Assembly (NCBI GenBank): GCA_947503785.1
Contig: CANNFB010000002.1
Coordinates: forward strand, 248,001 to 312,000
Source: an uncultured Campylobacterales bacterium
GTDB taxonomy: Bacteria > Campylobacterota > Campylobacteria > Campylobacterales > Arcobacteraceae
Reading direction: 5' to 3'
Length of the DNA: 64,000 nt
Within the stretch, counting starts at the first letter, position 1; every line of letters begins with the position of its first letter. The notes below the pieces were generated by a model. That model saw only the letters and a list, made by a program, of their open reading frames with translations, was not told the DNA's origin and did not search any database. A program made the translations under genes and the position numbers. Below are positions 37,836 to 45,828 of the stretch, in pieces.

Positions 37836-40700
37836 TTACTTAAAATAAAACTCATAATCGAACCCTCCAATATAAGTAGGAAATTTAAGATGTAAATTTC
37901 CATCATTATTAAACTTATCATATGACATAGGGATTTCTTTATCCGATTCTTCTGTAATAAATAATTTATTTATACTGTTTATTTTATCCATATCATATAA
38001 AGATGTACTTAATATAGGAATACTTCTAGCTATATTTCCCCAACAATACATTTGGGACTTAGAACCAAATCCTGTCATTGCACATACAAATTTTTTGTTT
38101 GTTTCTTTAACTTTTATTTTTACATTATCAATTCCCCAAGATTCATTTTCTACATCTTCATTATAACTTCCTTGATAATAAGTACGAGAATAATGATTAG
38201 CATAAGGAAGATCATATTCAAACTGAGTTTTAAACTTTAAAGTAACATTTCCGGAAGAATCTAGCTTTGATCTTAATTTATAGCTATAACTCTGGTCTCC
38301 TGCATAACCTGTATTAGGATTTATATTATCTTGTAAGTTAATACCCGTAATATTTGTATCTTTTAAAGTCTCATGCCAATCAAAAATAAAGTGATCCACA
38401 GATAAAAGTTCACCATTTGCATAAACTTCAAATCTTTCACCATCCCAAGTATCTATTTCATAAAAATCAAATTCGATATCAATCTCATGATTCGGATAAG
38501 ATGGAAAGCTATAAGTTTTACTAACTTCATAATAATCTTTTGTTTCATTTACTGCAATAGGAAATCTACCTAGAAAATCAGTAGAGGGAAGTTGCGTTTG
38601 AGTATCTGTTTGATCAAGATCAACTGTAGTAATCATATTGTTATCACTAGAATTAGTAGCTGTCCAACCACTTGTAGCTGTTTCAAAATTTTCAGATTGG
38701 GTACTTAATACTCTATCTAATTTAAAAATGCCTGCATTAGTGAACGTAGCATACATCTTTCCCTTTATATTATTCAATTTTGTATTTAATTGATTAAAAG
38801 CTAATGTAAATATGTCATTACTATTATCATCATTATTACATTCATCAATTTCATTGGCTTTCATACATTTAAGTAATTCAGGACTTCCCTTTAATTCTAA
38901 ATATTCATTTATATATGTAAAAAAATTACCATAAACAGAAACACTTATCGCAGTATTTGGAATATTTAGTTTTTTAGTGCTATTACTATTTGTTGTTTGA
39001 TAAAAGAAATTATCAAGTCCTTTTAATACAAACTCATTTGTATTTATAAAAATTGCATCTTCGTTATACCTTCTATTATCATTTAAACGTGTTGGCTTGT
39101 TATAAATTTCACCATTTGGTCTTCCTCCCCAAATCCAAAAATAATTTTCCTCATCAATAGCTCCAAATCCTCTAATATCTCTAAGAGCAAAGATTTTTTT
39201 AAAAATTGTACTGCCATTGATTTTTGAAGGTGTTGTAGATATGATAAACTTATCACTACTTCCAATTCCTAAAGCACCTTTATAATTTCGTCCAAAAGTA
39301 TAAATGTCTCCTGTATCAGATAAAACAGCTGCAGTATCTTCAACCATTACAATATCTTTTAGATATATTTCATTACCATCATTTGTTTTATCTTCTTTGC
39401 CTATTCCAAAAAATATATTTTTTTTCAAAATAGAAGTTGATTTAACAGTAGATGATAAATCTTCAAAATATGAAGAAGAAATATTTCCATTACAAAATAA
39501 ATCTCCTCCAACTTTTTGACTAAATTCTTCATCTGGATCTAGAAATATTGGCGAAATAGCACATACATTTGTACTATTCATTGCCATTTTTTCAAATTTT
39601 ACTCTATATGGATTGTTATACCAGTTTTTAGCATGCCGTGTAGACTCAATTCCATTATCATCCGTATATTTTTTTGTTTTATCTATTTGAGCTTTTAACA
39701 TTATGGGAGTATTTACATAATCAGGTTTTAATGTTTTATCAATTTGCCCATAACTTTCAATTCCTACTTTTTTATATTTATTATTACCCCAACAAAAGAT
39801 ATCACCATTTGCAAGCATGCATCCTCCATCTTGCCTAAAAACTAAATCTTTAGAACCGGGGATATACTTAAGTATCAAGTCTTCTAAATCTTGACTTTCA
39901 TCAGCTTCATTTACATCTGAACCTAAATATACAGCAACCCAAGGAAGATTTGTGTCACCTTGATAATAGTATTCATACCATATACCATTTTTCTTTGCGT
40001 ATGCTTTGTCTCCTATTTTTGCTTTTATATATTTTAATTCACTTGAATCTTCTACATAAATAGGAGAATCTTGATATACAGTAATAGGATTATCAACAGT
40101 TTTACAATACTTGTAAGTTAATTCTTTTCCTTTTAACTCATAATAATGAGTATTTACTACACAGTCTTGACTATCAAGTTTTATTGTATTATTACTTGAT
40201 AAATTAACTGTTTGTACTATTTCTTTTTGAATTGAAGAGTAAAGAACTTGAGAACCTATTTTTAGTTTTTCTACTGTTGTATCTATTGGTGCTAAAGTAT
40301 TTACTCTAAATATTCTACTTGCATAAAAATTATATAAATATTTTAAATCTTCATCGTATGAAGATTCTGGCTCTTCCAAAGTTCCTATATTAGCAACAAC
40401 TCCCCGAATAAAAAAGTTGTAAGTTTTAGGCTCATAATAAACATCGATATCATCAGAAGTTAATAGATTCTTTCTATTAAAGAGTTCACCTAAATAATCT
40501 TTATGTTCTAATTTTTCCCAATCTAATTTATTTGAATCTGTTTTAGGAATAGTTCCTGTTTGTAATATATATTTATTAATTGCCAAAGCAATATATTCTT
40601 CTTTTTGAATAACACTTTTTAGGGCATTCATCCTAGATATATTTAGACTATTTGCAAAACTGATGTTTATTAATAATAAAACAAAAAGTAAAAATCTCAT
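37836..40700 (-). CDS. Large secreted RCC1-repeat protein with beta-sandwich insert
   Basis: A 954-residue protein with a signal peptide (about 1-16). The helix ALKSVIQKEEYIALAINKYIL (about 26-46) is the shared pilin-like motif. RCC1-like blades appear at about 297-306 (ANGDIFCWGN), 398-405, 462-471 (DTGDIYTFGR), 519-526 and 882-889 (SQMYCWGN). Residues about 670-866 (FDFYEIDTWDGERFEVYANG ... ESWGIDNVKIKV) look like a jelly-roll or lectin-type beta-sandwich inserted between blades. The final FPTYIGGFDYEFYFK matches the other RCC1 protein. It is a candidate tip adhesin or exported effector; binding partner unknown. Confidence 0.75.
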   Translation of the reverse strand: MRFLLFVLLLINISFANSLNISRMNALKSVIQKEEYIALAINKYILQTGTIPKTDSNKLDWEKLEHKDYLGELFNRKNLLTSDDIDVYYEPKTYNFFIRGVVANIGTLEEPESSYDEDLKYLYNFYASRIFRVNTLAPIDTTVEKLKIGSQVLYSSIQKEIVQTVNLSSNNTIKLDSQDCVVNTHYYELKGKELTYKYCKTVDNPITVYQDSPIYVEDSSELKYIKAKIGDKAYAKKNGIWYEYYYQGDTNLPWVAVYLGSDVNEADESQDLEDLILKYIPGSKDLVFRQDGGCMLANGDIFCWGNNKYKKVGIESYGQIDKTLKPDYVNTPIMLKAQIDKTKKYTDDNGIESTRHAKNWYNNPYRVKFEKMAMNSTNVCAISPIFLDPDEEFSQKVGGDLFCNGNISSSYFEDLSSTVKSTSILKKNIFFGIGKEDKTNDGNEIYLKDIVMVEDTAAVLSDTGDIYTFGRNYKGALGIGSSDKFIISTTPSKINGSTIFKKIFALRDIRGFGAIDEENYFWIWGGRPNGEIYNKPTRLNDNRRYNEDAIFINTNEFVLKGLDNFFYQTTNSNSTKKLNIPNTAISVSVYGNFFTYINEYLELKGSPELLKCMKANEIDECNNDDNSNDIFTLAFNQLNTKLNNIKGKMYATFTNAGIFKLDRVLSTQSENFETATSGWTATNSSDNNMITTVDLDQTDTQTQLPSTDFLGRFPIAVNETKDYYEVSKTYSFPSYPNHEIDIEFDFYEIDTWDGERFEVYANGELLSVDHFIFDWHETLKDTNITGINLQDNINPNTGYAGDQSYSYKLRSKLDSSGNVTLKFKTQFEYDLPYANHYSRTYYQGSYNEDVENESWGIDNVKIKVKETNKKFVCAMTGFGSKSQMYCWGNIARSIPILSTSLYDMDKINSINKLFITEESDKEIPMSYDKFNNDGNLHLKFPTYIGGFDYEFYFK

Positions 40701-41408
40701 TTAATCCACCTTTACAATATCTGTAACAGTTTTTATATATTTACCACTATTATTTACAAAAATAAAGGTACCAACATTTAATTTATCTAGTTTTACACTT
40801 GATAGAAGTCCACTTGTACTTACAGTCACATTACCTTCTTCAAAATCTTCATTATTGTATTCAATCCAATTTAAATTAACATCATACCATCTAATTGTAT
40901 TTAAATTTGTAATACAATAACTCTCTTTTAAAGGAGCATCACAGTCACTTGTAATAGTAGAACCTGTTTCTAAAATTTCTAAAATATTCTCTGCAACTTT
41001 TGATTTTAATTCAAAAGAAACATAAGAATTACTTAGAGTATCTTTATCTTTATAAACAGTTGTCATATCTCGATATAAATCTCTTTCATATAAAGCAGTA
41101 ACATATAACTGCAAATTTTCTTGAGTAATTGCATATTTTATTTTTAAATTCTCACCCGAAACAAAATCTATATTAGAACCAAATTTATTTGTACTTGTGA
41201 AATTACTTCCTAAATACTCATCTATTTTTAATTTATCAAGAGTTGGAACTTCAAACTTTTCTAATAAATATTTTTCAAAATTACTTGCTATTTTTTCTTC
41301 TACTTCTATTAGGTTTTGTACGTATAACACATTTTGTTGTTGTACTACTAATGTATCTTTTGCATTTAAAAAGCTATAGAATAAATATAGTATTATTAAT
41401 ATTTTCAT
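40701..41408 (-). CDS. Secreted minor-pilin-like protein, paralogue A
   Basis: A 235-residue protein with a signal peptide (about 1-16), followed by the shared helix YVQNLIEVEEKIASNFEKYLL and then KIDEYLGSNF. The next segments LYERDLYRDMTTVYKD and the C-terminal KYIKTVTDIVKVD align with the neighbouring 246-residue protein, showing a tandem duplication. It contains cysteines likely to form a disulfide. The function is unknown; shared N-terminal parts with the RCC1 proteins suggest a common assembly domain. The stop of the upstream gene and the start of this one overlap by one base. Confidence 0.6.
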   Translation of the reverse strand: MKILIILYLFYSFLNAKDTLVVQQQNVLYVQNLIEVEEKIASNFEKYLLEKFEVPTLDKLKIDEYLGSNFTSTNKFGSNIDFVSGENLKIKYAITQENLQLYVTALYERDLYRDMTTVYKDKDTLSNSYVSFELKSKVAENILEILETGSTITSDCDAPLKESYCITNLNTIRWYDVNLNWIEYNNEDFEEGNVTVSTSGLLSSVKLDKLNVGTFIFVNNSGKYIKTVTDIVKVD

Positions 41409-42148
41409 TATTTCACCACTTCTATTGAATCTCTTGTTTTTATATATTTTACAGCTTCTGTATCATATAAAAGTGCACCTTTAGGAATTGAAGTAAACTC
41501 ATCATTAGAGTGTAATCCAGTATCTTTTGTGATTATAATTGGACCTGTTTTAAACTTTTCTACTGAATAGTACATTAGAAGTTCAGCTGCATTTTGAGTC
41601 TCATCTTTATAAATATATATTACATTTTTATCTTCAAGTTCTTTATTCCAACAATATTTTTTCTTTGGAATATCTCCACATTTAATTAGATTAAATCCAG
41701 CAGTTGAACTTAAAAAATATAAATGATTTGCAAAATCATCTTCAAGTTTTATTCCTATTTTATCACTATCATAAAAATAAGTTTTTTTTCTAAATAAGTC
41801 ACTTTCATACAAGTTTTTTATACTTACATCATTTTCTAATGCTGTACCTTTTAATCTATTATTTATTTCTTTTTTAAAGCCAAAATCTGTTATTGATGCA
41901 ACTTCTCCAACTACAAATGGTGTTAAGGAGAAAGCTGTTCCTAGATATTCATCTGTTTTTAAGTTAGAAAAAGTTGTCGGTAGTTTTTTTGTATTTAGAA
42001 TATAGCTTTCATAAGCACGGGCTATTGATTCTTCTTCTTGAATAATCGTTTTTACTTTTAAAAACAATTCCTGCTGTGCTATATACACAGCATCATCTGC
42101 ATTTAAAATGTTTAGTGTTAAAAAAAATGTTAAAAGTATTTTTATCAT
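41408..42148 (-). CDS. Secreted minor-pilin-like protein, paralogue B
   Basis: A 246-residue protein with a signal peptide (about 1-17), then VKTIIQEEESIARAYESYIL, a gap with LPTTFSNLKTDEYLGTAF, LYESDLFRKKTYFYDSD and a C-terminal KYIKTRDSIEVVK. It is a paralogue of the 235-residue protein next to it. The helix followed by a Pro-Thr turn and a YLG motif resembles the helix-to-globular transition in pilins, but here after a Sec signal peptide. It overlaps its upstream neighbour by four bases. Confidence 0.6.
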   Translation of the reverse strand: MIKILLTFFLTLNILNADDAVYIAQQELFLKVKTIIQEEESIARAYESYILNTKKLPTTFSNLKTDEYLGTAFSLTPFVVGEVASITDFGFKKEINNRLKGTALENDVSIKNLYESDLFRKKTYFYDSDKIGIKLEDDFANHLYFLSSTAGFNLIKCGDIPKKKYCWNKELEDKNVIYIYKDETQNAAELLMYYSVEKFKTGPIIITKDTGLHSNDEFTSIPKGALLYDTEAVKYIKTRDSIEVVK

Positions 42149-42903
42149 AATTCATCTTTCAAGAGGTAATATAGTTTTGTTTCCATAGCATTTTTATTTA
42201 AAATCAATTCTTCTTTTATTCTTTTTTTAAAAAACTCTTCTTTCCTCAACTTTATTTTTTCAGGAGTTAATTCTGCTATATCTGAATCTTTTCTCATATC
42301 TTGGTAAATATCATTATATGGAGTATATTTTCCAGATACGAGGCCTTCACCTATTACAGTTTTTAATACTGCATCAAGATCAACACTTGCTGTTGCATAC
42401 AAAATAGCTGTACTTAAATACTCTATCGCTTTTGCTACACTTTCTTCAATAGATATATTTTTATTTACAATATTTTTATCTTTTTTACCAACAATAAAAG
42501 TATGTGTTCCCTCACTTACATTTTCAGTATTTCTATCTGATAAGTTATTTAGTTTTGCTCTTAAAGCAAAAAGTTTTAACTGTTCACTTTCATTTAATAC
42601 AAAATTACCATCAACATCGACTAAAGCATCATTTGCAAGTGTACTAGAACTATTTCGGTCTAAAAGCAAAACCTTTTCCCAGTTTCCACCAGCAGGTAAA
42701 TGCATTATAATTTCATCACGTGTTACTTCATCTGGATTTTTATTGTATTGCTTGGCTAATAATGTTTTTATGTCAGATATAATTTGATAGTTTTCTTGAA
42801 TTTGTTTAGCTTCTTGAGTATCAGAATATGATTTATATACAGAAGATGCTGAAAATATAGCTGTAACAATTAGTGCTGATGATAGCCATATATTTCCTAA
42901 CAT
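42145..42903 (-). CDS. Pilin-like membrane protein, 252 aa
   Basis: A 252-residue protein that opens with a hydrophobic helix (MLGNIWLSSALIVTAIFSAS), continuing into an amphipathic helix with YQIISDIKTLLAKQY and then a Pro-containing turn, as in type IV pilins. A Gly at position 3 could serve as a very short leader, but the conserved Glu5 is absent. The rest is helical with many charged residues. It is the first gene after the terminator-like hairpins that follow the putative major pilin. A minor pilin or pseudopilin is the best guess. Confidence 0.55.
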   Translation of the reverse strand: MLGNIWLSSALIVTAIFSASSVYKSYSDTQEAKQIQENYQIISDIKTLLAKQYNKNPDEVTRDEIIMHLPAGGNWEKVLLLDRNSSSTLANDALVDVDGNFVLNESEQLKLFALRAKLNNLSDRNTENVSEGTHTFIVGKKDKNIVNKNISIEESVAKAIEYLSTAILYATASVDLDAVLKTVIGEGLVSGKYTPYNDIYQDMRKDSDIAELTPEKIKLRKEEFFKKRIKEELILNKNAMETKLYYLLKDEL

Positions 42904-42922
42904 TTGTATTTGCCTTTTTTGT

Positions 42923-42966
42923 AAAATAAAAAGTAAATACTAGAACTAGAACTTACTTTTTATTTT
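42923..42966 (-). terminator. AT-rich hairpin in the pilin 3' region
   Basis: AAAATAAAAAGTAA (42923-42936) and TTACTTTTTATTTT (42953-42966) form a perfect 14-base stem directly after the GGGG/CCCC hairpin in the direction of transcription. It could act as a second-stage attenuator or 3'-end stabiliser. Confidence 0.6.
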
Positions 42967-42991
42967 AAAAGAAGGGGAAACCCCATCTTTT
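42967..42991 (-). terminator. GC-centred terminator/attenuator after the major pilin
   Basis: AAAAGAAGGGG, AAA loop and CCCCATCTTTT form a hairpin 16 bases after the 261-residue pilin stop. On the - strand the stem is followed by CTTCTTTT. It probably lets most transcripts end after the two pilin genes, giving more pilin than machinery. Confidence 0.75.
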
Positions 42992-43006
42992 ATTCTTTTT
43001 ATTTAA

Positions 43007-43792
43007 TTATTCTACGATTGTTTGAGGCATATCTTTAAAGTAAATTGTAAAGATTCCATCATCCAATGCTGATGTAGCCGTTCCCTTATTACCAGCTGCA
43101 TCTACAACTCCTGCAGGTCTATTTCCAACAGGAACTTCTCCATCTGCTAATAAATCAACAGCAGATCCATCAATTGTTGTTCTATCAATTCCTGCTACTG
43201 CTTGTAAATCTGTAGCAATTTGACTTTCTAAAAATGCAGCATTACCTGCTAGCGCATTTAATAATTGAACTCTAATACCAGGTCTAGTAGCTGAATCACC
43301 AACAACCATACTTAAATTCATTCCAGGGTTAGTCTCTCCACCAAAAGAAATCGCAGAATAAGTATTTTGCTGACCGGCTGTATTAGTAGTAGCATTGTAC
43401 GCACTAACAGTTGTTGCATTATTACCAATTTCATCATTCATTTGATCAGCAAAATAACCTAAAACAGCTAATCCTATTAGTGTACTATCTCCTGCAGGTA
43501 TAGCAGCTCTTGCTGGTATTGCATCAACTGGAGCAACATAGTCAGTATCTCCAGGAGTTCCAACTTCTGCAACCGCAGCAACTGCTGCTTGTGAAGCAAC
43601 TGCAATAACAGATTTCTCTATATCTCCAGCTCTAACTGCTAACTGTAAACCATTTCTAATATTATTAATTTCTGTAATAATACTTGTTTTTTGTGCGATA
43701 CCTTCAATCTTATCACCTGTTCCACCAAATGTTTGGAACATATAAATCATTGCTCCAACTACTACGATAACCATTGCTATTAACTGTGGCAT
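43007..43792 (-). CDS. Putative major pilin without leader peptide, 261 aa
   Basis: A 261-residue protein beginning MPQLIAMVIVVVGAMIYMF, a hydrophobic helix right at the N-terminus, followed by an amphipathic helix (IAQKTSIITEINNIRNGLQLAV) and an Ala/Gly/Thr-rich globular part without cysteines. AAGGATTAAA sits immediately before the ATG, and in-frame stops upstream exclude a longer leader. Removal of Met would leave an N-terminal Pro, mimicking a processed pilin. Composition and its place before an attenuator suggest high expression. It lacks Glu5 and a prepilin peptidase site, so it departs from classical type IV pilins. Confidence 0.65.
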   Translation of the reverse strand: MPQLIAMVIVVVGAMIYMFQTFGGTGDKIEGIAQKTSIITEINNIRNGLQLAVRAGDIEKSVIAVASQAAVAAVAEVGTPGDTDYVAPVDAIPARAAIPAGDSTLIGLAVLGYFADQMNDEIGNNATTVSAYNATTNTAGQQNTYSAISFGGETNPGMNLSMVVGDSATRPGIRVQLLNALAGNAAFLESQIATDLQAVAGIDRTTIDGSAVDLLADGEVPVGNRPAGVVDAAGNKGTATSALDDGIFTIYFKDMPQTIVE

Positions 43793-43823
43793 TTTAATCC
43801 TTTTTTATTAATTTTAATTTTTT

Positions 43824-43837
43824 CCTACCTACCTACC
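43824..43837. repeat. Short tetranucleotide repeat between the two pilin genes
   Basis: CCTACCTACCTACC (GGTAGGTAGGTAGG in the coding direction) lies 32-45 bases before the start of the 261-residue pilin, in an AT-only surrounding. Its GC content is unlike its flanks. Slippage could alter leader spacing. Confidence 0.6.
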
Positions 43838-43876
43838 AAATGTTTATAATTTATAAATTTTTATAAATCACACCAA

Positions 43877-44416
43877 TTACTTAAATACTATACAAACAAA
43901 CGAACCATCACTAGTTGTTCCATCTACATCAAAAGTTTCTGCTCCAGCTGTAGAGTCATAGGTCTTTCCATTAACTTGAAATGTTCCAAATAAAGTTTTT
44001 TCACAAAACTCTCTACCTGAAAAACTCTCAGAGAAAATAGCCTTACTCATCAATCCTGCACTTCCAGTCATATTAACTAATAGTTTATATGAATTACTAA
44101 TAACTATAGGATTGCGATTTGGTATTATCTGCCAAACAACATTATTATTAGGCAACGTTAATGTTGAGGCTAAACCTACTCCATTAACTGTTGAATTGCT
44201 TAGTAATACTCCTGAAGTATCAAGTTCTTCAAAATTGATATCAGTTAAATCACCACCACTATCAACATAAGTATTAACAAATCCATCCACCATTGAAAAC
44301 ATCACTTTCATGTTCGCAAGCTCTGCTTTTATAGTACTATCATCTGCTTCATATCTTGTAAGTAAAAGTGTCAAAGCTGCAACAATAGCGATAATAGATG
44401 CAACAATATATGGCAT
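43877..44416 (-). CDS. Pilin-like protein without leader peptide, 179 aa
   Basis: A 179-residue protein starting MPYIVASIIAIVAALTLLLTRYEADD, the same MP plus hydrophobic helix as the 261-residue pilin. A helix with KAELANMKVMFSMVDGFV follows, and the C-terminal half is a small beta-rich domain with two cysteines (FCEKTLFG ... SFVCIVFK) that may form the disulfide-bonded D-region typical of type IV pilins. AAGGAAGAAA precedes the ATG. It is the first gene of the operon. Confidence 0.65.
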   Translation of the reverse strand: MPYIVASIIAIVAALTLLLTRYEADDSTIKAELANMKVMFSMVDGFVNTYVDSGGDLTDINFEELDTSGVLLSNSTVNGVGLASTLTLPNNNVVWQIIPNRNPIVISNSYKLLVNMTGSAGLMSKAIFSESFSGREFCEKTLFGTFQVNGKTYDSTAGAETFDVDGTTSDGSFVCIVFK

Positions 44417-44726
44417 TTTCTTCCTTAATATAAATATAGATAATATTCTATTTAAGTAATTTTATCATATCTAATATTAAAACCAAGCTTAATCAAAATT
44501 ATTTTTATTTTATTTATATTCTAATATTTGATGTAAATTAATCAAAAAGCCTAAAATAGGTTAATTATTAAAAAAATATACGTTTTATAATTAGGTTTTA
44601 TAATTATTTTAAACTAATTTTTATAAATGCATAATAATTTTATTCTAAATAATATAATAAAATAGTGTTTGATTGTGTAAAAGTGATTTTGGAATAAGTT
44701 CAAATATAAAAGAGAGGGTTATTAAG
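44417..44726. promoter_or_regulatory. Promoter region of the pilus operon
   Basis: This 310-base region has no ORF. It is very AT-rich. A direct repeat TTTTATAATTA occurs at 44583-44593 and 44596-44606 (13-base period). GATATGATAAAAT about 45 bases before the first pilin start on the - strand is a plausible -10. The right end carries the terminator of the GGDEF gene. No clear sigma-54 site was seen. Confidence 0.5.
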
Positions 44727-44741
44727 TTACCTATTCTCTTC
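44708..44741 (-). terminator. Terminator after the GGDEF gene
   Basis: On the - strand AAGAGAATAGGT and ACCCTCTCTT form an imperfect hairpin followed by TTATATTT; it spans the GGDEF stop codon at 44727. Confidence 0.6.
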
Positions 44742-45530
44742 TTTATTTTTATACATTAAATCATCAACTATAACTAATATATCTTCGATGTTGTCTTCTT
44801 TTTTAAAAGGTGTGATTCCATATGAAAAAGAAAATTTAAGTTTTTTAATTTTTGAAGATGAAAGAACTATTTTTGATAGTTTATCTTGTGTCTCTTTCAT
44901 TTTTTTATCAGGATTTAAGATTGTTGATTTATTTTTATTAAATAATACAATAAATTCATCACCCGCATATCTTAAAATATCTACAGCAGGGTTATCTAAC
45001 TCTTTTTGTAAAAAGTTAACCAAATATTTTAGAATTTGATCACCTACTATATGCCCATAATTATCATTGATAGATTTAAATTTATCTAAGTCAAGAAAAA
45101 CTATAAACCCATCATTTTTAAATAAGTCATCTTTTAAATAATAATCTGAAAACCATTTTCTATTATAAGCACCAGTTAATGGATCAGAAAAAAGTTCTTT
45201 TTGTAAAAAATCAATTTGCTTTTGCATTTCAACTAAGTCGTTATTTATAATACTCAAAGAAGCATCATCCTTATCATGAATCGCTTTTCTAGCATTTGTA
45301 GTTGATGTTTGTAATGCACTTAGATTATCACTAGTTTTTTTTACAATACTATCAACATGCGATGAATCTTGTTGTAAATCTTTTAAGATGATTTTTTCAT
45401 CATCAATATTTACTTTTAATTCTTTTGCATAGTTTTCAAAAATATCAGAGTATTTTCCAGGAAGAATGATTGATTGTTTTTTTAAATCTTTTATTGTTAA
45501 ATACGTAATCTCTTCTAATTTATTACTCAC
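44727..45530 (-). CDS. GGDEF-domain diguanylate cyclase
   Basis: A 267-residue soluble protein with a helical, coiled-coil N-terminal part (about 1-105) and a GGDEF domain (DPLTGAYNRKWF, FLDLDKFKSINDNYGH, RYAGDEF). The signature reads AGDEF, a permitted variant in active cyclases. The Arg of the RxxD inhibitory site is not seen before it. There is no membrane segment or known sensor domain. It lies upstream of, and in the same direction as, the pilus operon but has its own terminator; c-di-GMP control of the pilus is possible but not shown. Confidence 0.9.
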   Translation of the reverse strand: MSNKLEEITYLTIKDLKKQSIILPGKYSDIFENYAKELKVNIDDEKIILKDLQQDSSHVDSIVKKTSDNLSALQTSTTNARKAIHDKDDASLSIINNDLVEMQKQIDFLQKELFSDPLTGAYNRKWFSDYYLKDDLFKNDGFIVFLDLDKFKSINDNYGHIVGDQILKYLVNFLQKELDNPAVDILRYAGDEFIVLFNKNKSTILNPDKKMKETQDKLSKIVLSSSKIKKLKFSFSYGITPFKKEDNIEDILVIVDDLMYKNKEENR

Positions 45531-45627
45531 TATAACTCCTAGAATATTTCTTTGAGTATTATAATTAAATAAATATTAAATTAGGATATAGAAGGGATTT
45601 TTAAGACGTTTTTAAAGTATTTAAATA

Positions 45628-45675
45628 AAAAAAGCCCGAGCTAAACACTGTAAACAGTGATTAAATCGGGCTTTT
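45628..45675 (-). terminator. Terminator downstream of tRNA-Arg
   Basis: AAAAGCCCGA pairs with TCGGGCTTTT, with an inner CACTGT/ACAGTG stem, giving a 48-base two-step hairpin that starts four bases after the tRNA CCA end on the - strand and ends in T residues. Confidence 0.9.
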
Positions 45676-45678
45676 AGG

Positions 45679-45755
45679 TGGTACGCCTGGAGGGATTCGA
45701 ACCCCCAACCGCCGGGGCCGAAACCCAGTGCTCTATCCAGTTGAGCCACAGACGC
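45679..45755 (-). tRNA. tRNA-Arg (anticodon UCG)
   Basis: The - strand folds into a full cloverleaf: acceptor GCGTCTG paired with CAGGCGT, D arm GCTC...GAGC, anticodon stem CTGGG/CCCGG with loop TTTCGGC (anticodon TCG, reading CGA codons), a five-base variable loop, the T arm with GGTTCGAATCC and an encoded CCA. It is followed by a strong terminator. The acceptor and anticodon stems contain G-T wobble pairs, which is normal. Confidence 0.93.
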
Positions 45756-45828
45756 GCTTTAAATAAGGGAAGAATATTACCACATAAAAGCTTATATACC
45801 TTTTAGGTGGCGCTTATTTCTTCTTTTT

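Noticed and set aside
27858-44416. The operon as a Campylobacter-type cts competence locus
   Set aside because: The lipoprotein secretin, RCC1 proteins and leaderless pilins do not fit the ctsDEFPRX layout known to me, although the ATPase and platform families are shared.
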